Shown here in pieces: positions 28,572-37,424 of a stretch of 64,000 nt of DNA (position 1 is its first letter; each line of letters starts with the position of its first letter). The position numbers and the translations under genes are program-made. The notes below the pieces were generated by a model. The model did not search any database. It had not been told where the DNA came from and saw only the letters and a program-made list of their open reading frames with translations. The DNA is from Roseococcus sp. (lineage in GTDB: Bacteria; Pseudomonadota; Alphaproteobacteria; Acetobacterales; Acetobacteraceae), in assembly GCA_026414745.1 (NCBI GenBank), contig JAOAIK010000017.1, positions 1 to 64,000 on the forward strand, read 5' to 3'.

Positions 28572-29218
28572 CCGCGCTGCTGCTGCGGGAGCTGCGCCTC
28601 GCGCTGCGCCACCCGGCCGAGACGCTCTCGGCCGTGCTGTTCTTCGTGCTGGTGGCGGCGCTGTTCCCCTTCGGCGTCGGTCCCTCGCCGGAGCTGCTGG
28701 CGCGGCTGGCGCCGGGGGCGCTGCTCGCCGCGGCGCTGCTGGCGGCGCTGCTGCCGCTCGATCGGCTGTTCGGCGCCGAGGCCGAGGACGGCTCGCTGGA
28801 CCAGCTCCTGCTGAGCGGCCTGCACCCGGCGGCGCTGGCGGCGATCAAGGCGCTGGGCCACTGGCTCACCACCGGGGTGCCGCTGGTGCTGGCCACCCCG
28901 GCGGCGGCGGCGCTGCTCAACCTGCCCGTGGCGGCCTGGCCCGCGGCGATGCTGGCGCTGGCGCTGGCCTCCGCCATCCTCTCGCTGTTCGGCGCGGCGG
29001 GGGCGGCGCTGACGCTGGGGGCGCGGCGCGGGGGGGTGCTGCTGCCGCTGCTGGTGCTGCCGCTCTCCATCCCCGCGGTGATCTTCGGCGCGGCGGCCAT
29101 CGAGGCGGCGGCGAGCGGCCTCGCGCCGCGGCCCTATCTGCTGCTGGAGGCGGCCCTGCTGGCGCTCGCCGCGCCGCTCGCGCCGCTGGCCGCCGGGGCG
29201 GCGCTGCGCGGGGAGTAG
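28568..29218 (+). CDS. ccmB: Haem exporter protein CcmB
   Basis: 216-aa permease partner of CcmA with six hydrophobic helices. LLLRELRLALRHPAETLSAV and LFFVLVAALFPFGVGPSPEL match the CcmB N-terminus, and FGAEAEDGSLDQLLLSGLHP is a family signature. The start is GTG 28568, overlapping the ccmA stop by 4 bp. In most alphaproteobacteria ccmC, ccmD and ccmE follow. Here the next gene is a convergent phosphomannomutase, so the rest of the Ccm system must be elsewhere. Confidence 0.92.
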   Translation: MTALLLRELRLALRHPAETLSAVLFFVLVAALFPFGVGPSPELLARLAPGALLAAALLAALLPLDRLFGAEAEDGSLDQLLLSGLHPAALAAIKALGHWLTTGVPLVLATPAAAALLNLPVAAWPAAMLALALASAILSLFGAAGAALTLGARRGGVLLPLLVLPLSIPAVIFGAAAIEAAASGLAPRPYLLLEAALLALAAPLAPLAAGAALRGE

Positions 29219-29288
29219 GGGCCAGCCGCCGGGCGCATGACGTGCCGCCGCTGCGGCCGGACCGGCGCCGGACATGCGCGACGGCGTC

Positions 29289-30701
29289 TCAATGCCCCGC
29301 GTTCTCGCCGGAGAAATCCGGCGCGGCGAGGCCCGAGGCGGCGAGCTGCGCGGAGAGCTGGGCCTTCAGCCGCTCCAGCCCTTCCGGCGTGCGGGCCTCG
29401 CAGCGCGCGACCAGCACGGCCTGGGTGTTGGAGGCGCGCAGCAGCCACCAGCCATCGGGGGTGTTCACGCGCACCCCGTCCACCGCCACCACATCCGCGC
29501 CCGCGGCGGCGAGGCGCGCGCGCACCTCCTCCACCACGGCGAACTTGCGGTCCTCGGCGCAGTCGAAGCGCAGCTCGGGCGTGTTCAGCACCTGCGGCAG
29601 CGCCGCGCGAATCTGCGCGAGGCTCTCGGGGCTGCGTGCCAGGATGTCGAGCAGCCGCACGGCGGCGTAGATGCCGTCGTCGAAGCCGAACCACTTCTCG
29701 GCGAAGAAGATGTGGCCGCTCATCTCCCCGGCCAGCGGGCAGCCGGTCTCGGCCATCTTCTGCTTCACCAGGCTGTGCCCGGTCTTCCACATGAGCGGCG
29801 TGCCGCCGGCCTTCGCCACCTCGTCGAACAGCACCTGGCTCGCCTTGACGTCGGCGATGATGGTGGCGCCCGGGTTGCGGGAGAGCACGTCGCGCGCGAG
29901 CACGATCAGGAGCTGGTCGCCGAAGAGCATCTGCCCCTCGCCGTCCACCACGCCGATGCGGTCGGCGTCGCCGTCGAAGGCGATGCCGAGATCGGCCTTC
30001 ACCTCGGCCACCTTGGCGATGAGCTGGGCGAGGTTCTTCGCCACGGTGGGGTCGGGGTGGTGGTTGGGGAAGCGGCCGTCGATCTCGCCGTTGATGACGT
30101 GATGCGTGCCGGGCAGGCGGCGCACCAGCCGCTCGGTGATGGCCCCGCCCGCGCCGTTGCCGGGATCCCAGACCACGGTCAGCGCCTTCCCGCCGGGCGC
30201 GAGGTCGCGCAGCATGCGGGCGATGTAGGCCTCGCTCACGTCGAGGTCACGCACCGCGCCGCGCGCCTCGGGCACCACCTCGCCGGCGGCGGCGAGGCGC
30301 CCCAGCTCCTGGATCTCCTTGCCGAAGAAGGGCTTGCGGCCCAGCATCATCTTGAAGCCGTTGTAGTCCGGCGGGTTGTGGCTGCCGGTCAGCATCACCG
30401 CGCCGTCCGTGCCCTGGTCATAGGCGGCGAAATAGAGCATCGGCGTGGGCCCGCAGCCCACGCGCAGCACCTCCATCCCCGAGGCGACAAGTCCCGCGAC
30501 CAGGTGCTGCTCGAGCTCCGGCGAGGAGAGGCGCCCGTCACGCCCCACCGCCACCCGTGTTCCGCCGCCGCGCGCGACGATGGAGCCGAACACCCGGCCG
30601 ATGGCGAAGGCGTCCGCCCCGTGCAGCGTTTTCCCGACGATGCCGCGGATATCGTATTCGCGCAGCGAGGTGGGGTCGAAGCGGTGGGAGAAGCCGGGCA
30701 T
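29289..30701 (-). CDS. Phosphomannomutase/phosphoglucomutase
   Basis: 470-aa alpha-D-phosphohexomutase interconverting mannose or glucose 6- and 1-phosphates. The N-terminal FDPTSLREYDIRGIVGKTL, the phosphoserine loop GAVMLTGSHNPPDYNGFKMM, the metal-binding DLGIAFDGDADRIGVVD, the sugar-specificity loop AGEMSGHIFFAEKWFGFDD and the C-terminal RASNTQAVLVARCEA phosphate-binding motif (RxSNT) are all present. The last matches bifunctional PMM/PGM enzymes. It precedes galU on no shared transcript order issue: galU is upstream on the same strand with 38 bp between them, so both supply UDP-glucose and GDP-mannose precursors for envelope glycans. Confidence 0.95.
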   Translation of the reverse strand: MPGFSHRFDPTSLREYDIRGIVGKTLHGADAFAIGRVFGSIVARGGGTRVAVGRDGRLSSPELEQHLVAGLVASGMEVLRVGCGPTPMLYFAAYDQGTDGAVMLTGSHNPPDYNGFKMMLGRKPFFGKEIQELGRLAAAGEVVPEARGAVRDLDVSEAYIARMLRDLAPGGKALTVVWDPGNGAGGAITERLVRRLPGTHHVINGEIDGRFPNHHPDPTVAKNLAQLIAKVAEVKADLGIAFDGDADRIGVVDGEGQMLFGDQLLIVLARDVLSRNPGATIIADVKASQVLFDEVAKAGGTPLMWKTGHSLVKQKMAETGCPLAGEMSGHIFFAEKWFGFDDGIYAAVRLLDILARSPESLAQIRAALPQVLNTPELRFDCAEDRKFAVVEEVRARLAAAGADVVAVDGVRVNTPDGWWLLRASNTQAVLVARCEARTPEGLERLKAQLSAQLAASGLAAPDFSGENAGH

Positions 30702-30739
30702 CGGGACTGTCCGCGCGCTGTGGAGGGAAGGGGGCTCTG

Positions 30740-31609
30740 TCAGCGATACTTGTCGAGAAAGGCGCGCACCTGGGGTGCGAGGTCGGGCCTCTTGAGCGCG
30801 AAGGCGATCTGCGCCTCCAGGAAACCCGCCTTGTCGCCGCAGTCGAAGCGGCGGCCCTCGTAGCGCAATCCATGGAAGGGCTGGCGCCCGATCAGCTTCG
30901 CCATGCCGTCGGTGAGCTGCACCTCGCCGCCCGCGCCCTTCTCCATCTTTGCCAGATGGCCGATCACCTCCGGCATGAGCACGTAACGGCCGATGATGGT
31001 GAGGTTGGAGGGCGCCTTCTCCACCGGCGGCTTCTCCACGAGGCCGGTGACCTCGACGAGGTTGCCGCGGGTGGCGCCGGGGGCGATCACGCCGTACCTG
31101 TTCACCCGCTCCCGCGGCACCTCCTCGATGGCCACGACATTGCCGCCGGTCGCCGCATAGGCCTCGGCGAGCTGGGCCATGCAGGGCGTGTCGCAGAGCA
31201 TCAGGTCGTCAGGGAGGAGGATGGCGAAGGGGTCGTCGCCGATGAAGCTGCGTGCGCACCAGATGGCATGGCCGAGCCCCATGGGCACCTGCTGGCGCAC
31301 GGTGACGATGCTGCCCGGCGGCATGGCGAGGGCGCGCAGCTCCTGCAGGATCTCGGTCTTCCCCCGCTCCTCCAGCGTCTTCTCGAGTTCGTAGGCGACG
31401 TCGAAATGCTCGACGATCGCGGTCTTTCCGCGGCCGGTGATGAAGCAGAACTGCTCGATGCCCGCGGCGCGCGCCTCGTCCACCGCGTACTGGATCAACG
31501 GCCGGTCCACCACCGGCAGCATCTCCTTGGCCAGCGCCTTGGTGGCGGGCAGGAAACGGGTGCCGAGCCCCGCGACGGGCATCACGGCCTTCCGGAGAGG
31601 CTTCACCAT
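30740..31609 (-). CDS. galU: UTP-glucose-1-phosphate uridylyltransferase
   Basis: Makes UDP-glucose from glucose 1-phosphate and UTP; 289 aa, normal for the family. KAVMPVAGLGTRFLPATKAL, with the conserved Lys in KEMLPVVDRPLIQYAV, GLGHAIWCARSFIGDDPFAI and VIAPGATRGNLVEVTGLVEK all match GalU. I start at ATG 31609 (MVKPLRKAVMPVAG); the upstream ATG at 31648 adds 13 non-conserved residues. The phosphomannomutase follows on the same strand, so the two enzymes turn glucose 6-phosphate into UDP-glucose. Confidence 0.96.
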   Translation of the reverse strand: MVKPLRKAVMPVAGLGTRFLPATKALAKEMLPVVDRPLIQYAVDEARAAGIEQFCFITGRGKTAIVEHFDVAYELEKTLEERGKTEILQELRALAMPPGSIVTVRQQVPMGLGHAIWCARSFIGDDPFAILLPDDLMLCDTPCMAQLAEAYAATGGNVVAIEEVPRERVNRYGVIAPGATRGNLVEVTGLVEKPPVEKAPSNLTIIGRYVLMPEVIGHLAKMEKGAGGEVQLTDGMAKLIGRQPFHGLRYEGRRFDCGDKAGFLEAQIAFALKRPDLAPQVRAFLDKYR

Positions 31610-31686
31610 GGGCGGGCTGTCCTCGACACGACGCGGACCTCCTGCCACGCCACCCCCGAGCCGGCAAGCCGGGCCCGGCCGGCGCG

Positions 31687-32868
31687 TCAGTTGGCGGCGA
31701 GGCGCGTGGCGGGGGCGCGGGGCGCTTCGGCGCTGCGCGGCGCGGTCCGGGCGGCGGGGCGGGGCTGCGCGGCGCGGTTCGCGCTCGCCGCAGCGCGCGG
31801 CGGGCTGGCTGTCTGGCGCCGCGCGGGCGCCTCGGCCTGGGCCACCGACCTCGCCCGGGACGGAGGGGCGGCGGCGGGGGCGGTGCGCGTCGCCGCCGGG
31901 CGCGGCGGAGCGGCGGCGCGCGCCGTGACGAGGCGCGCCTGGGCCTGCGCCTCCGCCCGACGCAGCAGGGCGGGACTCACCGTGCCCCCCGCCTCGCGCG
32001 CCGCCATCACGCGGGGCTGGGCCGCGGCGAGCGCCGGGGCGGCACGCACGCCCAGCCGCTGGAACGCCTCGTCGAAGAGTTCGGCCATGTGTTGGTTGCG
32101 CTCCACCCAGGAGCGGCCGCCGAACACCGCGCCCACCAGCCGCACTCCGTCGCGCTGGGCGGAGGTGACGATGTTGAAGCCCGAGGCGTGGATGTAGCCG
32201 GTCTTGATCCCGTCCGCGCCAGGATAGTCCAGAAGCATGCCGTTGTGGTTGCGGATCAGCCGCTGGCCGTGCTGGAAATGGGTCACGCCGAAATAGTGGT
32301 AGCGCTCCGGGAAGTCCTGGATGAGCCGGCGGCCGAGCAGCACCATGTCGCGCGCCGTGGTCACCTGCTCGGGGTCGGGCAGGCCGGAGGCGTTGCGGAA
32401 GGTGGTGCGCGACATGCCCATCTGCCGCGCGCGCTGGGTCATCACCCGCGCGAAACCCTCCTCGGAGCCGGCGAGCGTCTCGGCCACCGCCGCCGCCACG
32501 TCATTGGCCGAGCGGGTGACGAGGGCGAGGATCGCCCCCTCCACCGAGATGCTGCCGCCCGCCGGCACGCCGATTTTCGAGGGCGGGCGGGAGGCGGCCT
32601 CGGCGCTGAAGCGGATGGGGGAGGCCAGGGTGAGCCGCCCGTCGCGCAGCGCCTCGAACAGGAGATAGAGCGTCATCATCTTGGTGAGGGAGGCGGGGTG
32701 GCGCGTCTCCTCCGCGTTGTGGGCGGCCAGCACCTCGCCCGTGCGCGCCTCGACCACCATGGCGGCATAGCGGGGACCGGAGGTGAACGCCGCCGCCTCC
32801 GCGGCCATCGCGCCCAGGCAGGCCAGCCCGGCGGCCAGGGCACGGCCGAGCCGAGGAAGAACGCCCAT
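31687..32868 (-). CDS. D-alanyl-D-alanine carboxypeptidase (peptidase S11)
   Basis: Penicillin-binding protein 5/6-type carboxypeptidase, 393 aa. A signal peptide (LGRALAAGLACLGAMAAEAAAF) is followed by the SxxK motif HPASLTKMM (Ser60, Lys63), the SxN motif in VTRSANDVAAAV and the KTG motif in GIKTGYIHASGFN. The last ~110 residues are an Ala/Pro/Arg-rich, low-complexity tail in place of the usual beta-rich domain. It trims pentapeptide side chains of peptidoglycan in the periplasm. The ATG at 32868 is chosen for the signal peptide. It is divergent from the phasin gene. Confidence 0.92.
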   Translation of the reverse strand: MGVLPRLGRALAAGLACLGAMAAEAAAFTSGPRYAAMVVEARTGEVLAAHNAEETRHPASLTKMMTLYLLFEALRDGRLTLASPIRFSAEAASRPPSKIGVPAGGSISVEGAILALVTRSANDVAAAVAETLAGSEEGFARVMTQRARQMGMSRTTFRNASGLPDPEQVTTARDMVLLGRRLIQDFPERYHYFGVTHFQHGQRLIRNHNGMLLDYPGADGIKTGYIHASGFNIVTSAQRDGVRLVGAVFGGRSWVERNQHMAELFDEAFQRLGVRAAPALAAAQPRVMAAREAGGTVSPALLRRAEAQAQARLVTARAAAPPRPAATRTAPAAAPPSRARSVAQAEAPARRQTASPPRAAASANRAAQPRPAARTAPRSAEAPRAPATRLAAN

Positions 32869-32991
32869 CGAGACACCCCCTTCGCGGGCTGCCACCCCGG
32901 CCTCCCCCAAGGCCGGCGACGCGCCCGCGGCACCACTGAACCAGCGCCGGGCCGGTCTGTCCACCCGTTTCGGCTGCGTGCTGCCGCCGGA

Positions 32992-33010
32992 TTTTGTGCG
33001 TCGCACAAAA
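32992..33010. promoter_or_regulatory. 19-bp perfect palindrome, candidate PhaR site 1
   Basis: TTTTGTGCG-T-CGCACAAAA is a perfect palindrome centred on 33001. Its core contains TGC-N3-GCA, the half-site arrangement bound by PhaR-type regulators of polyhydroxyalkanoate genes. It lies 120 bp upstream of the phasin gene and just before a candidate -35 box. It could also act on the divergent carboxypeptidase gene. Confidence 0.6.
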
Positions 33011-33015
33011 AGTCC

Positions 33016-33044
33016 TTGATCGGCGGCGCGGAGACCGCTATCTC
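33016..33044 (+). promoter_or_regulatory. Candidate sigma-70 promoter of the phasin gene
   Basis: TTGATC (33016-33021) and TATCTC (33039-33044) with a 17-bp spacer. The promoter lies exactly between the two palindromes, and the predicted start (about 33051) is at the edge of the second palindrome, a layout that would permit repression. Confidence 0.5.
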
Positions 33045-33051
33045 CGCCGCA

Positions 33052-33066
33052 TGCTGCATCGCAGCA
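33052..33066. promoter_or_regulatory. 15-bp palindrome, candidate PhaR site 2
   Basis: TGCTGC-ATC-GCAGCA is perfect and contains CTGC-N3-GCAG, which is the binding consensus reported for Paracoccus PhaR. It lies 54 bp before the phasin ATG, at the predicted transcription start. Its centre is 58 bp from the first palindrome's centre. Confidence 0.65.
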
Positions 33067-33119
33067 AAACCGCCGTGGTCGGGGGTCTCCTGCTGCGGCA
33101 AGCGCAAGGATGAAAGACG

Positions 33120-33626
33120 ATGGCGACCCAGGCTGAGATGAAGAAGGCGATGGCCGCGGCGGCCGAGAACGGCGCGGCGCAGGCGAAGAAGCTGATGGCG
33201 GAGGGCGCCGCCCAGGCGCGCGTGGCCGTCGAGAAGGGGATCGAGACGGCGAACAAGACCGCCGCCGACATGCTGAAGGCGGCCGAGGAGGCGATGGAGT
33301 TCGGGCGCGGCAATTTCGAGGCCATGACCAAGGCCGGCCAGATCTACGTGACCGGCGTGCAGGACCTCTCCCGCCAGACCCTGGCGATGTTCCAGGCCCT
33401 CTCCGAGCACGCGATCGAGGGGATGAAGACCCTCTCCTCCGCGAAGAGCCTGAAGGAGGCTGCCGATTTCCAGGCCTCCTTCGCCAAGGCCTCCTTCGAG
33501 CGGGCGATGAACGACACCGCGAAGCTGCAGGAGGCTGCGCTCAAGGTGGCCGAGACGGTCATGGAGCCCATCGCGGCGCGGGTGACGCTGGCCATGGAGA
33601 AGATGGCCAAGCCGCTCGCGGCCTGA
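33120..33626 (+). CDS. Phasin family protein
   Basis: 168-aa helical, Ala/Lys/Glu-rich protein of the phasin family, which coats polyhydroxyalkanoate granules and influences their number and size. The N-terminal MATQAEMKKAMAAAAENGAA and the core FGRGNFEAMTKAGQIYVTGV, LSRQTLAMFQALSEHAIEGM match the Phasin_2 domain. No signal peptide or membrane segment is present. Two PhaR-like palindromes and a promoter precede it, and a strong terminator follows, so it is an independently controlled single gene. No pha synthase gene lies in this window. Confidence 0.9.
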   Translation: MATQAEMKKAMAAAAENGAAQAKKLMAEGAAQARVAVEKGIETANKTAADMLKAAEEAMEFGRGNFEAMTKAGQIYVTGVQDLSRQTLAMFQALSEHAIEGMKTLSSAKSLKEAADFQASFAKASFERAMNDTAKLQEAALKVAETVMEPIAARVTLAMEKMAKPLAA

Positions 33627-33646
33627 GCCCGCTCGGGCCGAGGCGT

Positions 33647-33687
33647 CCGGGCCCGGATCCCGCGGGGGGGCCGGGCCTTTCGCTTTT
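33647..33687 (+). terminator. Rho-independent terminator after the phasin gene
   Basis: GGCCCGG (33650-33656) pairs with CCGGGCC (33671-33677), extended by flanking G/C pairs, and is followed by TTTCGCTTTT. It lies 21 bp after the phasin stop and 100 bp before clpS, so it isolates the phasin transcript. Confidence 0.75.
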
Positions 33688-33785
33688 CATCATTCGGCGC
33701 GGCCGGAGTCGGCCCATGGGACGGCGGGCGTGCGCGAGGGCCTTTTCCTGGGCGCCGCGCACCCGATATCCTGGGGGCGCAGAGG

Positions 33786-34181
33786 ATGGACCAGCGGCCT
33801 GCCATGCACCGCCGATTCGACAGCACCGACCGACCGATGGCGCCCGTCACCGCGGGCGAAGGGGACAAGCGCGAGGAGGGCGGCGGACCCGTCACCGGCG
33901 TCGTCGTCAAGCCGCGCCCCAAGACCAAGAAGCCGGCGATGTACAAGGTGCTGATGCTGAACGACGACTACACGCCCATGGAGTTCGTCGTGCATGTCCT
34001 CGAACGCTTCTTCCAGAAGAGCCGCGACGAGGCGACCCGCATCATGCTCCATGTGCACCGCCGCGGCGTCGGCGTGTGCGGCGTCTACACCTACGAGGTG
34101 GCCGAGACGAAGGTGACGCAGGTGATGGATCTGGCGCGCCAGAACCAGCACCCGCTGCAGTGCACCATCGAGAAGGAGTGA
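33786..34181 (+). CDS. clpS: ATP-dependent Clp protease adaptor ClpS
   Basis: 131-aa adaptor that hands N-degron substrates to ClpAP. The core domain begins after about 45 residues with [20 protein letters not shown], whose NDD and TPMEFV contact the substrate N-terminus. [20 protein letters not shown] and [15 protein letters not shown] are also family-defining. An N-terminal, disordered arm of ~45 residues is longer than in E. coli but usual in alphaproteobacteria. A second in-frame ATG is at residue 7. clpA follows 134 bp downstream on the same strand. Confidence 0.96.
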   Translation: MDQRPAMHRRFDSTDRPMAPVTAGEGDKREEGGGPVTGVVVKPRPKTKKPAMYKVLMLNDDYTPMEFVVHVLERFFQKSRDEATRIMLHVHRRGVGVCGVYTYEVAETKVTQVMDLARQNQHPLQCTIEKE

Positions 34182-34315
34182 CGTGGGCCGGCAGGTGACG
34201 ATATTGTTAAGTTCGACTGGGTGTCACGCAGGGGGGAGAGCCACCACATCGTCCATCAACGGGCCGCCGCGCCCGACTTGTGCGGCGCGTCCATGAACAG
34301 GGGAGCGTACTGAGC

Positions 34316-36664
34316 ATGCTGTCCCGCAACCTCGAGCAGACGCTCCATCGGGCCCTCGGCCTCGCCAATGACCGCCGGCACGAATACGCGACGCTCGAAC
34401 ACCTGCTGCTGGCCCTCGCCGACGACGCCGATGCCGCGACGGTGCTGCGCGCCTGCGGCGTCGATCTCGACAAGCTGAAGCGCGACCTCACCGAGTTCCT
34501 CGACAAGGACCTCGCCGGCCTCGTCTCCGACCGCGGCGGCGATCCGAAGCCCACCGCCGGCTTCCAGCGGGTGGTGCAGCGCGCGGCCATCCATGTGCAG
34601 AGCAGCGGCCGCGACGAGGTGACGGGCGCCAACGTCCTCGTCGCCCTGTTCAGCGAGCGCGAGAGCCACGCGGTCTATTTCCTCCAGCTCCAGGACATGA
34701 CGCGGCTTGATGCGGTGAACTTCATCAGCCACGGCATCGCCAAGGCGCCCGGCCGCAGCCAGCCCCGCCCGGTGCAGGGCACCGCCGGGCCCACGCCCGA
34801 GGAGGGCGGCAGCGAGCGCGAGGAGAAGCCCCGCAGCGGCGGGCGCAACCAGGATGCGCTCTCCACCTACTGCGTGAACCTCAACAAGAAGGCGCAGCAG
34901 GGGAAGATCGATCCGCTGATCGGCCGCGACCAGGAGATCGAGCGCACCATCCAGATCCTCTGCCGGCGCACCAAGAACAACCCGCTCTACGTAGGCGACC
35001 CGGGCGTGGGCAAGACGGCGATCGCGGAGGGGCTGGCCAAGCGCATCGTCGAGGGCGACGTGCCGGAGGTGCTCGCCAAGTCCACCATCTACTCGCTCGA
35101 CATGGGCAGCCTGCTCGCCGGCACGCGCTACCGCGGCGATTTCGAGGAGCGGCTGAAGGCCGTGGTGTCGGAGCTCGAATCCCAGCCCGGGGCGGTGCTC
35201 TTCATCGACGAGATCCACACCGTGATCGGCGCCGGCGCCACTTCGGGCGGCGCGATGGACGCCTCGAACCTGCTCAAGCCGGCGCTCGCGCAGGGCACGC
35301 TGCGGTGCATCGGCTCCACCACCTACAAGGAATACCGCAACCATTTCGAGAAGGACCGTGCGCTGGTCCGCCGCTTCCAGAAGATCGACGTGAACGAGCC
35401 CTCGGTCGAGGACGCGGTGAAGATCCTGCAGGGCCTCAAGAGCAACTACGAGAAGCACCACAAGGTGAAGTACACGCCGGAGGCCATTCGTGCGGCGGTG
35501 GAGCTCTCGGCCCGCTACATCCATGACCGCAAGCTGCCCGACAAGGCGATCGACGTGATCGACGAGGTCGGCGCCTCGCGCATGCTGGTGCCGGAGAACA
35601 AGCGCAAGAAGACCGTCACGCTGAAGGACGTGGAGGAGGTGGTCGCGAAGATCGCGCGCATCCCGCCCAAATCCGTCAGCGCCGACGACAAGGAGACGCT
35701 GCGCCACCTCGAGCGCGACCTCAAGGCCATGGTCTTCGGCCAGGACCGCGCCATCGAGGCGCTGGCCTCGGCCATCAAGCTCTCGCGCGCCGGCCTGCGC
35801 GACCCCGAGAAGCCGATCGGCAACTACCTCTTCTCCGGCCCCACGGGGGTGGGCAAGACCGAGGTGGCGAAGCAGCTCGCCAAGACGCTGGGGATCGAGC
35901 TGATCCGCTTCGACATGAGCGAGTACATGGAGCGGCACAGCGTCAGCCGCCTGATCGGCGCGCCGCCCGGCTATGTCGGGTTCGACCAGGGCGGGCTTCT
36001 GACCGACAGCGTGGACCAGCATCCGCACTGCGTGCTGCTGCTCGACGAGATCGAGAAGGCCCATCAGGATCTCTACAACATCCTGCTGCAGGTGATGGAC
36101 CACGGGAAGCTCACCGACCACAACGGCAAGACGGTGGACTTCCGCAACGTGATCCTGATCATGACCACCAACGCCGGCGCGGCCGACCTCGCCAAGCCCG
36201 CCATCGGCTTCGGCCGGGAGACGCGCACCGGCGAGGACGAGGAAGCCATCAAGCGCCTCTTCACCCCAGAGTTCCGCAACCGGCTCGACGCCATCATCCC
36301 CTTCGCCGGCCTCACGCCGGAGATCGTGGCGCAGGTGGTGGAGAAGTTCGTCATGCAGCTCGAGGCGCAGCTCGCCGACCGCAACGTGACGATCGAGCTC
36401 AGCTCCGCCGCGAAGGAGTGGCTGGCCGAGCGCGGCTATGATCCGCTCTATGGCGCGCGGCCGCTGGCGCGGGTGATCCAGGAACACATCAAGAAGCCGC
36501 TGGCCGAGGAGCTGCTGTTCGGCAAGCTCGTCAAGGGCGGGGCGGTGAAGGTGAACCTGGTGGACGGCGCGCTGACCTTCGACATCGCCGAGGCCCCCGT
36601 CGCCGCCCTGCCCAAGCCCGAGGGCGACGGGGAAGCGGAGAAGGAGCCCGAGACGGCCGAGTAG
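34316..36664 (+). CDS. clpA: ATP-dependent Clp protease ATP-binding subunit ClpA
   Basis: Hexameric unfoldase of the ClpAP protease; 782 aa. The N-terminal repeats ([40 protein letters not shown]) receive ClpS. AAA-1 has Walker [16 protein letters not shown] and Walker [18 protein letters not shown]-2 has [17 protein letters not shown] and [15 protein letters not shown]. The start is ATG 34316; an upstream ATG at 34280 adds twelve residues that homologues lack. It is probably co-transcribed with clpS and may also have its own promoter in the A+T-richer 134-bp gap. Confidence 0.97.
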   Translation: MLSRNLEQTLHRALGLANDRRHEYATLEHLLLALADDADAATVLRACGVDLDKLKRDLTEFLDKDLAGLVSDRGGDPKPTAGFQRVVQRAAIHVQSSGRDEVTGANVLVALFSERESHAVYFLQLQDMTRLDAVNFISHGIAKAPGRSQPRPVQGTAGPTPEEGGSEREEKPRSGGRNQDALSTYCVNLNKKAQQGKIDPLIGRDQEIERTIQILCRRTKNNPLYVGDPGVGKTAIAEGLAKRIVEGDVPEVLAKSTIYSLDMGSLLAGTRYRGDFEERLKAVVSELESQPGAVLFIDEIHTVIGAGATSGGAMDASNLLKPALAQGTLRCIGSTTYKEYRNHFEKDRALVRRFQKIDVNEPSVEDAVKILQGLKSNYEKHHKVKYTPEAIRAAVELSARYIHDRKLPDKAIDVIDEVGASRMLVPENKRKKTVTLKDVEEVVAKIARIPPKSVSADDKETLRHLERDLKAMVFGQDRAIEALASAIKLSRAGLRDPEKPIGNYLFSGPTGVGKTEVAKQLAKTLGIELIRFDMSEYMERHSVSRLIGAPPGYVGFDQGGLLTDSVDQHPHCVLLLDEIEKAHQDLYNILLQVMDHGKLTDHNGKTVDFRNVILIMTTNAGAADLAKPAIGFGRETRTGEDEEAIKRLFTPEFRNRLDAIIPFAGLTPEIVAQVVEKFVMQLEAQLADRNVTIELSSAAKEWLAERGYDPLYGARPLARVIQEHIKKPLAEELLFGKLVKGGAVKVNLVDGALTFDIAEAPVAALPKPEGDGEAEKEPETAE

Positions 36665-36674
36665 GCCGCCCGGG

Positions 36675-37358
36675 CTAAAGGCGCCGCCACTCCCAGTAGA
36701 GCGGGCGGCGCCCCTCGCGCAGCGCCTTCGCCTCGTAGCGCGTCGGCGGCCAGCCCTCGGGCCGCGCCGCGTGAAAGGCGTGCGGGGCGAAGAAGGGCTG
36801 GGCGGCGAAGGTTTCGCGCAGCCACTCCTGATAGGTCGGGTCGTCGGTGGCGATGCGCCAGATGCCGCCCGGCGCCAGCACCCGCGCCACCACCGGCAGC
36901 ATGGCGGGATGGACGAAGCGCCGCTTGGCGTGGCGCGCCTTGGGCCAGGGGTCGGGGAAGAGCAGGAACAGCCGCTCCAGCGCGCCCTCGGGCAGGGCGG
37001 CGAGCAGCGAGCGCGCATCCTCGGGCCAGAGGCGCAGCGTCGCGGGCAGCGGTGCCGTCGCCTCGCCGCCCTCCGGCACCAGGGCGGAGAGCAGCGAGCA
37101 GAGGCCGTTCTCGAACACCTCGCTGGCCAGATAGGTGACGCCGGGATGCGCCGCGATCTGCGCCAGCGTGTGCTCGCCCCCTCCGAAGCCCACTTCGAGC
37201 CAGAGCGGGCGCGGCAGGGCGGGGATCTCCTCCCGACGCAGGCGCAGCCGGGGCAGGGTCTCGGCCAGCAGGCGCTGCTGACGCGGCCGGAGCGGGTGGC
37301 CGCGGCGGCGCCCGTAGAGGCGCAGCGGCACGCCCTGGGGCAGGTTCTGCTCGCTCAT
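36675..37358 (-). CDS. trmB: tRNA (guanine-N7-)-methyltransferase
   Basis: 227-aa SAM-dependent enzyme that methylates G46 of tRNA. LWLEVGFGGGEHTLAQIAAH is the SAM-binding motif, followed by EVFENG. LFLLFPDPWPKARHAKRRFV contains the DPWPK catalytic signature, and PGGIWRIATDDPTYQEWL the TD motif near the substrate site. The stop lies 10 bp from the convergent clpA stop. Upstream is metK, separated from it by a Rho-independent terminator, so trmB probably depends on read-through or its own promoter. Confidence 0.95.
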   Translation of the reverse strand: MSEQNLPQGVPLRLYGRRRGHPLRPRQQRLLAETLPRLRLRREEIPALPRPLWLEVGFGGGEHTLAQIAAHPGVTYLASEVFENGLCSLLSALVPEGGEATAPLPATLRLWPEDARSLLAALPEGALERLFLLFPDPWPKARHAKRRFVHPAMLPVVARVLAPGGIWRIATDDPTYQEWLRETFAAQPFFAPHAFHAARPEGWPPTRYEAKALREGRRPLYWEWRRL

Positions 37359-37370
37359 CGGGTCTCGTCA

Positions 37371-37403
37371 CGAAAAAGGGCGGCCCCGCACGGAGGCCGC
37401 CCC
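37371..37403 (-). terminator. Rho-independent terminator after metK
   Basis: On the minus strand GGGCGGCC (37402-37395) pairs with GGCCGCCC (37385-37378) around a 9-nt loop and is followed by TTTTT (37377-37373). The hairpin sits between the metK stop (37425) and the trmB start (37358). Confidence 0.85.
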
Positions 37404-37424
37404 GATGCGCTCGCGCCCCGCCGC

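Noticed and set aside
34182-34315. An inverted repeat (GTGAC and GTCAC) before clpA
   Set aside because: Five-base arms separated by more than 20 bases are expected by chance; I would not assign a function.
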